DNA of 64,000 nucleotides from Plantago major (Eukaryota; Streptophyta; Magnoliopsida; Lamiales; Plantaginaceae). The notes below the pieces were generated by a model, which worked only from the letters and a program-made list of their open reading frames with translations, was not told the origin of the DNA and did not search any database. Positions 24,141 through 41,831 of the stretch are shown here, piece after piece. Position 1 is the stretch's first letter; each line of letters opens with the position of its first letter. The stretch lies in assembly GCA_026545765.1 (NCBI GenBank), contig CM048842.1, positions 18,130,667 through 18,194,666 of the forward strand. Direction: 5' to 3'. Both the position numbers and the translations under genes were made by a program.

Positions 24141-24379
24141 ATGATCATTAAGCATAAATGTAAAACCTCTTTAGAAAATATCTCGGTTTCAGTGGACTTG
24201 AAAATTTTATCCTTCAATTATGCATATACGTAAAACCTCTTTAAAATAATAATTTATTAATTTATCGATTATATAATATCTTGCTAGATTAATAAAATAT
24301 CCTGATTTCAACATTATTATTTTATAGAAGTTTTACAGTAGATTTCATAGACAATTTCATGTTCCAAAGCATCAACTCT

Positions 24380-24900
24380 TATCGATTTGGGTAGGGCCTT
24401 ACATTAGGGATTTCCGCACACATTCGGGCAAATTTCCCTTTTTTTTTTTGCATTCAACGTGTACCAGTCTACCTTGATTGGTTTTCCTACGAGGGATCCT
24501 AATCTAAAAAGCGCATAAAGATCGAAATACTCAATTGGAAGTTCCGGCAATTGGATCCAGATAGACATGCTATCAATTTTATCCGGTTTATTCTACCCTA
24601 CAAAGACGTCATTTATCTATCTTCTTTTAATGCATCAGACAAGACAAATTAATGACACAGACAACCATAAGACAATCTTTAAAGACCAGAGGTAGTGAAT
24701 GCAGTAGGTAAGAGAAACCATTGTACTAAATAGAAACCAAGGACCACCAGTTTGAACATAAAGTTTCTCTATGGTTTCAATTGACCTCTTGTGTCCAACA
24801 GTTTGGGTGATTAAAGCAGTGGACCACGGGTTTTTAAAGATTTTTTCGTTCCTGATCCGTGAAGTTTGCCTCCAAACATTTGGCGAATCCATGAATAAAA
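24380..24900 (-). pseudogene. LINE ORF1 relic (DUF4283-type)
   Basis: In the minus-strand frame ending at 24635, 'KNPWSTALITQTVGHKRS' and 'GGPWFLF' match the start of the plant LINE ORF1 domain. Further along (about 24400-24580), 'MSIWIQLPELPIEYFD' and 'GKPIKVDWYTL', then 'KFARMCAEI', match its second half. The two parts are in the right order but different frames, with stops between, so the ORF is dead. No zinc knuckle, endonuclease or RT follows. Confidence 0.7.
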
Positions 24901-25714
24901 TTCAGTGAGGTCAAAAGTTAATTACAATATGATAATTTTTCATGAAACATTGTAGATAATTTAATTTTTTAATTAAAATTTATTAATATTTTATTAAGAG
25001 CGTGTGTAGTTCACGCACCGATTTGACGGAAAATCGAGTAATTCACGCTAATTCGATTGAAAATTAATCGGCTCATAAGTTTGGTAACGGGCGACCATGA
25101 TTGGACAAATGCAAACGAAGCGTAAAAATCGACAAATACAACTAAAGCATTAAAACCGTAATTGTCACAACTTAAGATGCAAAAAATGATTTTTTTTTTC
25201 TCAATAAATTTTTATAAGAAAGATGAACAGAATTTCACACTAAAAAGGGTAGGGCGAAATGTTAAAATGTCGATGGAATTATACTAATTTTTTTTAAAAG
25301 AAAGGGTATGGAAAGCCCTCCCCACATTGCATTTAGCTATGCCCCGATCTCAGCACTAAACAAAAATGACACATTTTAACATTAAAAGGTTAATTTTTTC
25401 ACCTTTTAAATATTTTATCATTACTCTAACTTTAGGTAAAACGCTCGTCAACCCTAATGTACAAAAGTCTCTGAAACAAAGAGAGTGTGGTGTATTGGCC
25501 CATTTAATATATATTTGACATGCGTAAAACCGAAAAATTCTTACGTATACTTAGTGTAAAGTATAGTTGCAATTCATTTATTCTCTTGATTGCAAATGAT
25601 ATTTTTGAAAAAATTAATCTAATTATTAATAGAACTAATGAATTACAACCATATAGTTAAAAATTTCCAAACCTAAAATAAATGATAATAAGAGGGTTTG
25701 ATTAGAAAATAGCT
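24901..25714. other. Spacer, nothing recognised
   Basis: AT-rich, with no convincing frame, repeat end or RNA gene. Confidence 0.4.
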
Positions 25715-25806
25715 CAACTAGGATCCGGTGAGAATCGAACATGACTACTTGAGCATTTATACACAAAAACTCTAGTACATACCACTGCACCACAAATGTT
25801 ATAGAT
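25715..25806 (-). mobile_element. tRNA-like SINE head
   Basis: On the minus strand TGGTGCAGTGGTATGTACT resembles an A-box region and GTTCGATTCTC a B box, about 40 nt apart. The downstream sequence is cut off by the MULE-type MITE that starts at 25817. It is too degenerate to be a working tRNA. Confidence 0.4.
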
Positions 25807-25816
25807 GAACATATTA

Positions 25817-26689
25817 GGGTTAAATGTAAAATACCCTCTAAGTTATTGTAAATATGCGCACAACCACTTTAAGTTAACAAATTAATACTAAACCCCTCTG
25901 AGTTATTAAAAAATGTACGCGAAACCCCCATGAGTTAATAAATTAGTCCCTGAGTTATGAAAAATGTGCGCGAAACCACCCCGAGTTATTAAAACATGTG
26001 CGTGGAACCCCTTAGCCCTTTTTTTTTTTTTTTTACGGCGTGATCGTGTTAGGTGTGACAATGGATGTTCTTTTAGGTTTTCTTACTCCAAATTAACTGT
26101 ACTGGACATTCATAGTTTCAGTTTATTATCTTTTACCTTCACTTTATTCCGTTTACATGACTAATAATGAATTGGTATATGCTGTTGATATGTAGTGACA
26201 ATTTTAATTAGTGTTATCTATGGTTGTTATTTATATATTTCAGTACTATATAAACAGTAGTGTGTGATCGATTTTTGTTGTTCATCAACCAGGAAAAAAA
26301 TAGAGTTTTACTATTTTTAATAGCTCAAATTAAGTAATTTTAATATTTTCGAAAATTTAGATTAACGAATCAAACTGCACACAATACGAATTCATCATGT
26401 ATATTTAGTATTCATGTAAAAGGGTATTACAATGACTCTATAAGAATTCAATGGGATTTTGTGCATATTGTTAATAACTATGGTTTTTTTTTTGGTTGCA
26501 TTAATTTGGTGTAAGATAACATAAACAAACATATATATAGTCGTTCCTAATGAGAGTGTACCTCACACATTTTAAAAATAAAGGGTGGGGGGTTTTGTGT
26601 CCATTTTTAATAACTCAATGGGGTTTGTTACTAATTCGTTAACTCAGGGGGTTTCGCGCAATAGCTCAGGGGTGTTATGCATTTAACTC
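25817..26689. mobile_element. Long-TIR Mutator-like MITE
   Basis: 873 bp. Long inverted repeats: the left arm starts GGGTTAAATG (25817) and the right arm ends CATTTAACTC (26689). Both are built from several units of the form 'AACCCC-(C/T)-TGAGTTATTAA--ATG-GCGC'. They are flanked by a perfect 10-bp target duplication GAACATATTA (25807-25816 and 26690-26699). The centre is non-coding. The duplication length and arm length fit the Mutator superfamily. Confidence 0.82.
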
Positions 26690-26735
26690 GAACATATTAT
26701 GCACCACACTATACTAACTAAAATCTGAGCGGAGT

Positions 26736-26834
26736 GGCTTTCGGTTGTATTAGCTAAAGACTTATGTAGCACTATTAGACTTAATTAAATATGAATGCAT
26801 TTTACCTTTTCAAAAAAAAAAAAAAAAAAAAAAA
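26736..26834 (+). mobile_element. Short poly(A) retroposon with target duplication
   Basis: A 99-bp insert ends in about 25 A's. It is flanked by a 19-bp direct repeat with one mismatch, ACTAAAATCTGAGCGGAGT at 26717-26735 and ACTAAAATCTGAGCGGGGT at 26835-26853. This is the hallmark of LINE-driven insertion. The body (GGCTTTCGGTTGTATTAGC...) is too short to identify. It may be a 5'-truncated LINE or SINE. Confidence 0.75.
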
Positions 26835-27613
26835 ACTAAAATCTGAGCGGGGTCTTAGTGCCCTCACTGACCCCTTCCTCATTGTTAGGTTGTTAGGAGG
26901 ACATATCTGATATGGTTTTGGCTAACTTGAGGGAGAGAAGCATACCAAATATTTGAAAAGGTGGGTGGTGTATTGGACTGAAGAAAGCTTTGTAATATTT
27001 GGGGGGTTTGAGTTGTTGAGGATTGGACTAATTAAAGGCATGACCGTTTTTGAAAAATTACAAAAACAGTAAAAATTCAATAATTTACAAATAAGTTCCA
27101 AATACTTATAAATTACAAAATTTCAAAAAATAAAACTCGATTATCATGATCACCATCTGGAACATTATGATCATACTATTTCAACACTAATTCATACAAT
27201 TTAGATTTAGAAGGTAACACATGAACACAATGCAAATTATAATACAATAAACAGGGGAGTCCTAATCATTTTGTGTGTGGAAACCAGATCGTTTGATGTG
27301 ATTTCCAAAATAATTAAGTCTTTCATGTTGTTGTCCATTGGTGTTGAATATTGCTTAGTATTCTTTCTTAATTTCATCATGTATAATTTTAGATTATACT
27401 TTAATTTTCATACTCAAAACGAAATGTGACGTCTGATTTGGTACAGAGTGAATATTATTGAAGCATATATATTTTTAGGATAATTCTCGTTGTTTTTTGT
27501 TATGATAATGATGTTTATCCGTCTTTTTTAGTCTCTTTATAACATGTTTTCCATGACAGTCGCTCTTTGGTAAAAAAAAGGAAAAATAATGAGGGCAAGT
27601 CTGTCCGTATGGT

Positions 27614-27622
27614 TATATATAA
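27614..27622 (+). promoter_or_regulatory. TATA box of the beta-glucosidase gene
   Basis: TATATATAA sits 58 bp before the ATG at 27681, implying a 5' leader of about 30 nt. The upstream stretch 27200-27400 has a partial copy at 59560-59715. Confidence 0.6.
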
Positions 27623-27680
27623 TGTAGATGTGAGATATAGTTTGTTCAAGCTAAAGAGATAGATAGGTCATAGCTATACC

Positions 27681-33879
<6,199 letters not shown>

Positions 33880-34182
33880 ATTTTTAAGCCATTCCGTTCT
33901 CTATTTCAAGGCTAAATCCAATTGTGTTACTCTCTTAACCTTGTCCAATGTTCAATAAGTTCAGTTTAAATAAGCGATGAATTCCGGCAATGATTAAAAA
34001 AGCGGATAATCCCGGCAATGTATTCCTTTCCAAAAGAATTGTCAGTTTATATATAAGGTGTCTTTCCTATCTTTTGTTCATATACATTGGCAAGTTATAT
34101 ATTAATTTTTCCTAGCCTTCTCTTTAATTCCTAACATCTCTTCATACAATTTGTCTCTAGGGTCGGGTTATAAGGAATTATA

Positions 34183-34429
34183 CCAGTCTCATAAAACATT
34201 ATACATTAGTGTTCACGTAATTTTTGGTGAAAAATTAAAGTAAGTGATCAAACATAAAAAGGTGGTAAACATTGACATTGTACTTTTAGTGGTAAATGTG
34301 TAATTTCTATATAAAAATAATATTATTTATTATTTGTTGAATGTGTTGTAGCTTTTTATTTAGTAATTTACGAAGTTTTTCGGGAACGGTTAAAAATGAC
34401 AAATGTATGAACATCTGCCAACGAAGAAG
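34183..34429. mobile_element. Stowaway-type MITE
   Basis: Ends CCAGTCTCATAAAACATTAT (left) and, in reverse, CTTCTTCGTTGGCAGATGTT, both running into CATACATT, with TA flanks. It is the same subfamily as 18683-18916. Confidence 0.65.
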
Positions 34430-34434
34430 TATTA

Positions 34435-34598
34435 CTTCCTCCATCACGGGAATAGCTTCCCATTTTACTATTTTAGGTGTCACAAACAAAACTTCTCATT
34501 TCCATTTTTGGCAATCATTCATCCAACTTTAACATTAAATATACTCAAAAGTAAACCCACTAACATTAATTTATCCAACTTCTAACTTTAAAAATCAA
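34435..34598. mobile_element. Stowaway fragment cut by a Helitron
   Basis: Starts after TA with CTTCCTCCATCACGGGAATA, a Stowaway left end. It has no right end because Helitron-like element D begins at 34599, directly inside it. Confidence 0.55.
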
Positions 34599-35290
34599 CT
34601 AGTACTAACCCGTGGCATTACTTTTAATAATAAATAGAAATAGGAGGACAAAATAAATTGATTGAGAAAATAAGACGGTCAAATTTACTTGTAAATAACG
34701 TTAGTCGTAGTGTCGATAAGTATCATTCTTCATCCAATGCTATATCATTGAATCTGTTTTTATGCTAACTATAGAAAATGTGAAAATACGAATCATCATG
34801 ACGGATTTGCTTTGAAAGGTGTAGGAACCAACCTTAACCCGTTCGGAACTCGAAGGGTTGATAACATATATTTTATACTGGTCTCTACCATACCGATATT
34901 AATTAATAATGATACATGTTTTTTTTTAAAAATTGTATCCCTCAAACCCGAATAAAAATAAAATACAAAAGTATACAACACAATCAGTAGGGTTGGTTCC
35001 CAACAACCATTGCAGTGGTATCTTGTCAACCCCCCCCCCCCCCCCCTACACACACATAATTTATTATCTACAAACATAGTTTCACATTTTACAGTTGTTT
35101 TCTTTCAACAACCCTACACCCCCCACATGATATGGAGATCAAGAAACTAGAGGGAAGATTGAAGAGAGTTAATTTCCCCGCCTATAGAGTATCTGCCCGA
35201 TCATCCCCCACCCACCCCCCGTTTCCCAACAAACTTCGCGGTGGTATGTGGTCACCCATCACACAAACAAAATTATTATTCTACAAACAT
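34599..35290 (-). mobile_element. Helitron-like element D
   Basis: The minus-strand 3' end GCCACGGGTTAGTACTAG is followed by T, as in element C at 18238, though the hairpin is shortened. The internal modules (TCGTTGTGTCG-type at about 34700, 'GGTTGGTTCCCAACAACC..GGTGGTATGT' at about 34990 and again near 35225, and the AAGTAGAGAGAAGAT unit near 35135) repeat those of element C. It contains a C homopolymer of about 17 at 35030-35046. Non-coding. Confidence 0.55.
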
Positions 35291-36471
35291 ATAATGCCGA
35301 TAATCTAAATAACATATAATGCTGGCATTTTTTTTTTTTAATAGTGAAAGATTTTTGTGAAAATTTGATTTATAATAAAACTCATATACGTCATCAACTT
35401 ACAAACCTGTATATTATTTACTAAATCGTAAGTTTATTTAGGAACATTCGTCAATGACAACGATAACCTATCTAATTTACGTGCCGATAGAGAACGAATA
35501 CGTGACTTAAGGTTATTCTTCCTAATACCAACCGTGAAATGTAAAATTCAACTCCTCAATTTTTTCTGCATTAACCTTCGTCATTTATATATCATAAATA
35601 AATGGTATTCATCACGTATCCAAGTCAAATATGTCCAGGGTGATATGTAGCAACCAATCCATACCAGTCGTGCAGTGTAAACTCTGACTCCGAATTTGAC
35701 CGCATTAACCTCCGTCATTTACGAATCACAGGGTATATTACTTCCGTATCCAAGTCAAATATGTACTTATTTGAATTTTATAACCACTCCAACTCGAGAT
35801 TATTGGGCCTCTTGTCAAATATAAGCATCAAATTTATCTTGATCCATAGCAAATAAAAAACTCACTACATGTGAAGAATAGGCATAAAGTTGCTTTTTGA
35901 TTACATCATTATAGTAGATAATAGTGTTGTTGACCGACTTTATGAAAACATGTAAATCCTAGAATAAAAAAAATTAAAAGAAATAAGCTAGACCTTTAGA
36001 AAGAAAAAGAAAAAACCTTAATCATAAAACATATGTACACTTTAATTCTTACCAAGCATCAGAGCATTTTCAACACTGGTCTCGTCGGAGATGTTCTACA
36101 TCTTATCAGACCAATGTGACGCACAATAGTGTCTCGTCAGGTCTGAGTGGCTGTTTTGTTTTTGTCTTTTTCATTATTTCCTTTCACTTCCTTTAGTTTT
36201 CTTTTCTTTTTTCCTTCTTATTTTTCCTTTTCTTTCTACTTTTATTTTTTTTAATGATCAATATTTATTTATTTATTTTCATGTATTTTTAATGTTGATA
36301 TATTATATATATAAAATGCCACTTATGAAATTCAAAATATTTGAAAAAAATGATTATGGTCCGTCTAGTATAGAATTAAAATCTTGAGTTAAGTCAAAAC
36401 TTTAGGTGTCTTTAACCTGATTTTATGGATTTTAGCTCACCACTTATATTATATATATGGGTAAGAGTAAG
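35291..36471. other. Spacer with a diverged tandem dimer
   Basis: A 134-bp-period dimer lies at about 35537-35765: both copies have GCATTAACCT-CGTCATTTA and end CGTATCCAAGTCAAATATGT. A stretch starting GAGCATTTTCAACACTGG at 36062 resembles one end of a PIF/hAT-type MITE without a visible partner. No gene is seen. Confidence 0.45.
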
Positions 36472-37054
36472 TGTCAGAAAAATATTTGTTTAGTTTTGAT
36501 CAGTACACCATAATGACTTACCTTAGTTCAGAAAGTATCTAGTTCTTTCTCTTCTTAAAGAATAAAAGATAAAGTATATGATTAGTCTAGTAAAATGTTA
36601 TGTCTAGGATGTTGTGTAATGTAATTTTATATCTTTGAAGAAGAAGAAGAAGGCATCAGAGAAAAGAGCTCAACTATCTCAAGACAAGAAGATTATCAAG
36701 ACTAAGGAATTGCCTCTCGAAACCATATGTAAAGATAACTTAGTGAAAACAATGTTTACGGAATTCTGAAGGGCTTGGAGTTTCGATAGCGGCGCACTTC
36801 GCATAAAGGTGTATAGTTCCGTTAGCACAACATGACAAAATATAGTACAGTGCATTTAATGCCAGTGCAGAACTCGCTGACCAAAAGCTTTATCTCTGAA
36901 CAAAGAGACAAAAGTTCTGTAGTACTATCAACGAATTGTTTGTAGTTTGAATCTCAATAGCCTAACGGATTGTAATTCAAACAGCTTGATTTTCACCTAT
37001 AAATATCACCACTGAGAATGCTTGAAAACACACTTGAACGACTGAATTTCATAT
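36472..37054 (+). mobile_element. Lone partial LTR, plus orientation
   Basis: About 580 bp, from TGTCAGAAAAATATTTGTTTAG to CTGAATTTCATAT. It is the reverse complement of the U3-side part of the LTR at 37362-38843. It belongs to the same Copia-like family as the large neighbour and faces it in the opposite direction. No internal region is attached. Confidence 0.8.
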
Positions 37055-37361
37055 ACTGTCTATAAATTAGTTGTCTAGAGACCATCTCTCTAAAGACTTT
37101 GTGTTAATTTTACACCTAAATTTGAACTCTTTATACACAAAGTACTCTCTAGAGAGACGGTTTCTTGATAACTTATATAGAGACGGACATATATTATCAA
37201 CAAAATAAACAATGTTGTTAACAACATGTATTTTTTTTAACATGAAAAAAACACCAATGTTGTGAACATAAAAATTTCGATAAATAACATTTATGATTTT
37301 CTTGACAGTCTATGTCGGCCTCTTGGAAATTTATCTCGATACGGTCTCTCAGAAGACTTAC
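37055..37361. repeat. Dispersed repeat between two LTR copies
   Basis: A 307-bp AT-rich segment beginning ACTGTCTATAAATTAG and ending GGTCTCTCAGAAGACTTAC. Similar sequence (ATGTTGTTAACGAAAT, AACACCAATGTTG, TCTCAGAAGACTTACT) occurs at about 19450-19520 (reversed), 29530-29720 and 30600-30800, and a similar end (ACTGTCTCTCAGAATACTCAC) begins the insert at 55285. It is a repeat family of unknown class. Confidence 0.45.
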
Positions 37362-38843
37362 TATTGGCCCAGATAACGACAAAGTAAAAGACTAGAAGGG
37401 GGGTGAGGGGGTGAATAGTATTTTTTAAACTTTTGTCGATAAAACAGTTGGGTAACTTTCTGATACTTATAATCATAATAGCGGAAAGTGCACGTGCTCA
37501 GCAAGCTAGTAAAGTGTGTAAATTACTTTTGCAAGTAAGTAAAGGCAGAAAGTAAATAACACAGTAGTTTTATAGTGGTATCTGAAGGTGGCGTAATCCT
37601 TCACCTAATCCACTTCGGCCTTTCTCAGACCTAGAATCCACTAAGACAGATAATTGAGTTCACCTTACAAATATCTTCTCTCGATTCCTAAATACACTAG
37701 GTTCCCAACCAAGTGTTCCCCCTGAGTTCTTCCCCGGCTTTCCCAGTCAAGTACTTCCTCTACTTAGAATTCTCTGAGTTATTCCCCGGCTTTCCCAGCC
37801 AAGTACTTTCTACTCAGAACCTTTCTTGGAGTTATTCCTTAGTTTCCCAAACTAAGTACTTCCTCTACTCCACGCCTTTTCTGGTGTTGGTTAAGAAGAG
37901 TTTGTCAGATTGGTAGATTAATAACTTCCACAGTTATGTAATACTACCTTCTGGAACAAGAGTCACTTAACACACTTGGACAGTGTGTGGTGATATGTTC
38001 TTTTCTGACCCAAGTCTATGTTCTTCGTTCAGGAGAATGAATATCTTAGCAAGTCACAACAGTGCTTCAATTCAACTCCTTCACAACAGATATATCTTGT
38101 TAAGGATCAGGACACTTAGAACTTTCGTGCTACTTAGAATCAAGAGCTTGGTCACAATTGTAAACTTTGAGTAAGTAGAGAATGCTTGTATGCTTGAGTG
38201 TAGGATATGAAATTCAGTCGTTCAAGTGTGTGTTTTCAAGCATTCTCAGTGGTGATATTTATAGGTGAAAATCAAGCCGTTTGAATTACAATCCGTTAGG
38301 CTATTGAGATTCAAACTACAAACAATCCGTTGATAGTACTACAGAACTTTTGTCTCTTTGTTCAGAGATAAGCTTTTGGTCAGCAAGTTCTACAATGGCA
38401 TTAAATGCACTGTACTATCTTTTGTCCTGTTATTCCAACGGAACTATGCACGCTGTCCGAGGCTGTGCACGTTGCTATCAGAAACTCCAAGCTTTTCAGA
38501 AACTAAGGAAAATATCGTTTCTTCCATAAACATTGTTTTCACTAAGTTATCTTTTGCATATGGTTTCTGAGGCACAATTCCTTAGTCATCGATAATCTTG
38601 TGCAGTCTTCATATCTTCAGATAGTTGAGCTCTTTCTGCTGGATGCCTTCTTCTTGGTCTTCTTCAAAGATATAAAATTACATTCAGATACTTAACATCC
38701 TATACAAGATTTACTAGACTAATCATACTAAGTATACTTCCTCTTTTACAATGTTCAAGTGAACCAAGAGTACTATATACCTTTCTGAACTAAGGTAAGT
38801 CATTATGGTGTACTGATCAAAACTAAACAGATATTTCCTAACA
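37362..38843 (-). repeat. 3' LTR of the large Copia-like element
   Basis: About 1.48 kb. On the minus strand it starts TGTTAGGAAATATCTG. It matches 54496-57014 over most of its length. It contains a short internal repeat 'CCCCGGCTTTCCCAG-CAAGTACTTCCTCTACT' in three or four copies (about 37730-37880), also present in the other LTR. Confidence 0.85.
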
Positions 38844-38858
38844 AATTTCCCCCTTTTT
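38844..38858 (-). other. Polypurine tract
   Basis: On the minus strand AAAAAGGGGGAAATT directly precedes the 3' LTR. This is where plus-strand DNA synthesis primes in LTR elements, and it fixes the element's orientation. Confidence 0.8.
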
Positions 38859-39203
38859 GATCAGTCACCTATGACTACTTTTAAAAACCTATTACAACTT
38901 GGATGAGGAAACAATCCACCAATTAAACATTTCTTATGATTTATCATTCTTTTATTTAAGTGCAGAAAGTAAGACATCAACCAAATCACAAGGTGTGATC
39001 TTTGCTGACAAGTTATCTTTTCATTAGAGAGTATCTGAGAGTAGGTTCATCAGATAACAATTACAAAGTAAGTGCAGATAACTTTTATAAGATAATTAAA
39101 CAGTAAGTACAAACAACAAAAATCAAAAGGTTACACAGCTTAGTAGGACAACAAGAAATTCCAAGTTCCAAGTGAACATCCTAACTAGCTGGCCATCCAG
39201 TCT

Positions 39204-41831
39204 TCATTCCTTTAGAAACTCCAAATTACCATATTTCAGGCAATCTTCAGTGTATTCCTTCAGAATGGTCCTCACCCTCATTTCACAATCTCTGGAGGCA
39301 GCACATCTTTCTTTATAGGATTTGTCAGTAAGTCCTGTGGTTATTCCCTTGATCCACAGAAACTTCCCCCATTTCCAGTAGTGAAACAATTGTTCTTCAG
39401 TGGGATTGTAATAATCATATATCTCTCTGAGATATTCCATGTCTCCTTCAAATTCCTCTTTGGTCATGTAGAATGACTCAAAGGGCTCCACTTGCAGTTT
39501 GTTACTTTTTCCAGATTCATCTTCAAGTATGTGCACATCCTCTGGCCTGATGTAAGGGCATTCTTTGGAGAGATCTGTCTGGTATTCTGTCTGACTTCAA
39601 CTTCAAAGTCAAGCCAGGTCTTGATTATCTCAGAAGGCATCACGTTTGATCTTTTGCCTTTCTTTCTCCATGCCATTAGTTGTTGGTAAACTGGTTCTGG
39701 AATCCCATTTCCATTGGCAAGCAAGTACTTGAGTTCCATTATCCAGTAGCCATTCTTGTGAACTTTGATGCAGTTCCAGATAGAGGGCTGATCATTGCTA
39801 GTATTCACGTATTCTATTCTAGCATCCTCAGGCCTTGGAGGAAGGATTCTTCCAAACTTGATGTCTCTGTCCCTCTTCCTTCTCTGTTTGGAATTCAGGC
39901 CCTTTTCTGAGGGGTCATTGGCGGATCCACCTTTCTGGATGTACTTGGTTTCTCCAGAAGGTTTTCTAGCCTGAAGAAGCTTTGCAACTATAGGAGCAGA
40001 AGAGCTAATTCTCATGTGATGAGTTTCCCTGTGCTCATCATCATCATTATTGTCTTTCTCAAAGGTTTCAGTACCTTTGCAGCATTTTGGAGAAAATTTT
40101 CTTCTCTTTTCAGAGATTTCTCCTTCTCTTCTTCTTCAGAAACTCCCTTTCTTTTGTCACTCGAGCTCTTGGAAGCTGGAGGTGGCAAGGCAGTTATTTG
40201 AGGAGTCTTTGCCTGGGACCTTGTTGTTACTCTTTCCAGAGTAAGGTGGTGTTCATGGTACATCTTTTCCTTATCCTTTCCTTTGGGCTTAGCTTGTTTC
40301 TGTACCTTATGGAATACCTTCTCTCCCCCCTTAGTCATAGAGGACTGATCAAAACGAGCCAAGATATTAACATAAGAGTCAGAGAGTGACTCAAAGTTCT
40401 TTTGCATCAGAGAGTAGTTTCTTGTGAGTCTTCTGAGCTCACTTATGAGGTTTTCATTCTGCTGATGTAGTCCATGCTCTCTGTCTGTAAGAGTAGAAAC
40501 CTCAGCAACCACATTCTGGATCTTGGTGGAGGTAGTATCAGCAGGATTATAGGCCTTCTGAGCAATCCTACTGTCTGAGTCTTGGACTAATCCCAGATCT
40601 TTCTAAGAAAGTACTAAGTTGCTGGTTCTCTGAGCAATCACCTCAGCAAACTTAGTGAAGTTTTGTGGCACAGACTCAGTTACTTCCTTGTTTTGAGCCT
40701 CTAGTTCCCTCCTTATTCTGAGCAGTTCTTTGAACCTATTCTTTGTGTCAGCAGTAGGAGTAGGAACTTCTGGAAAGTTTGTGGGAGCCAGAATGTGTTT
40801 CTTCAGATAGGAATATCTGAGAATTTAACTTTAGAGGGGGTATTTCCTTCTGGATCACTTAGGAAATCATCATCTTCATCTTCTTCATCCCCGAATCTAG
40901 CGACCATGTCTTGTTTGGATCTCTTTTGCTTTCCAGAAGATGATTGGATTTTCTTTTGTTGCTTGAGTGCCTCAGTGTCCTCATCTTCTATTTCCTCAGC
41001 AAATAGTTGGGCATCAAGTCTTATGCGCTTTTGTTCAGCAAGGACTTTTGCCTCCTTGCGATTCAGGTCATCAATCATATGCATATTGGCCTGTATGTTA
41101 GCAATCTGGTTTTTCAGTGTCAGATGCAATGAATTTGCCACTTCCACCATCTCTTGTAGATTTGCAAGAGTTTTTGAAGTTTCTAGGACTTTCTGGGCCA
41201 CAAGATCATCTTATCTGGCGTCAGAATCCTTTCTCTGAGATGGTGAGGGCTTGGATGATCTCTGAGGAGATGGGGAGGGTGAGTTTTTCCTTTCTGAAGG
41301 CTTTTCAGTGACAAAGTTTTTCTTTGATCCATTGATCCCTCCAGCACCAGATGGTGCATCATCATCCTCATCATTCTTGGAATCATCTTTCTTTTCAGGA
41401 GACTTAGGAGACTTGGGCATCTTTATGTTGTTTTCATCCGTCTCCTCATCAGAGTCTAAATTGATGATATCATCAATTCTAATTGTCTTGCTGTCCACCG
41501 CCTCTTGCTCAGCAGGAGCAGATGCAAACATTGGTGGGAGGTTGGGATCAGTAGCAATCATGAACCTTGTAGCTCAACTCTGCGACTTAAAGTTTCTGAT
41601 CAACTTGCGTTCAACATGTTCAACAAATCTTTTATACACTAAGGTAGCGAATTCTTCAATTTCCGTGGGAAAGAGATTGTTGACATATTCTTCGATCTGT
41701 TCAGCCCATACCCTCTTGATTGGATCGCTCAGAAATTTAATGAGGGACATAATATTTGTCCTTCTAAGTCTTTGGCATCTTCTGTATCCAAGGATCATCT
41801 GAGGGAGGGCGTTTTTCAAGAACAGATCCAA
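39204..41831 (-). other. Extra-ORF region of the large LTR element, distal part
   Basis: Several separate minus-strand open stretches: 41574-41831 (contains 'RVWAEQIEEYVNNLFPTEIE'), 41211-41561 (acidic and Ser/Pro/Lys-rich), 40803-41201 (coiled-coil-like, 'LKNQIANIQANMHMIDDLNR', then a basic stretch), 40012-40512 (coiled coil then a low-complexity Lys/Glu tail), 39464-40015 (contains 'NGYWIMELKYLLANG' and a basic 'KQRRKRDRD') and 39204-39536 ('YYNPTEEQLFHYWKWGKFLW'). None matches gag, protease, integrase or RT. I do not know the function. The composition suggests nucleic-acid or chromatin contact, but that is speculation. Confidence 0.6.

Noticed and set aside
40016-40389. Phe/Leu-rich plus-strand frames suggesting membrane proteins
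   Set aside because: They are antisense to Lys/Glu-rich coding sequence of the LTR element. GAA/AAG codons reversed give TTC/CTT.
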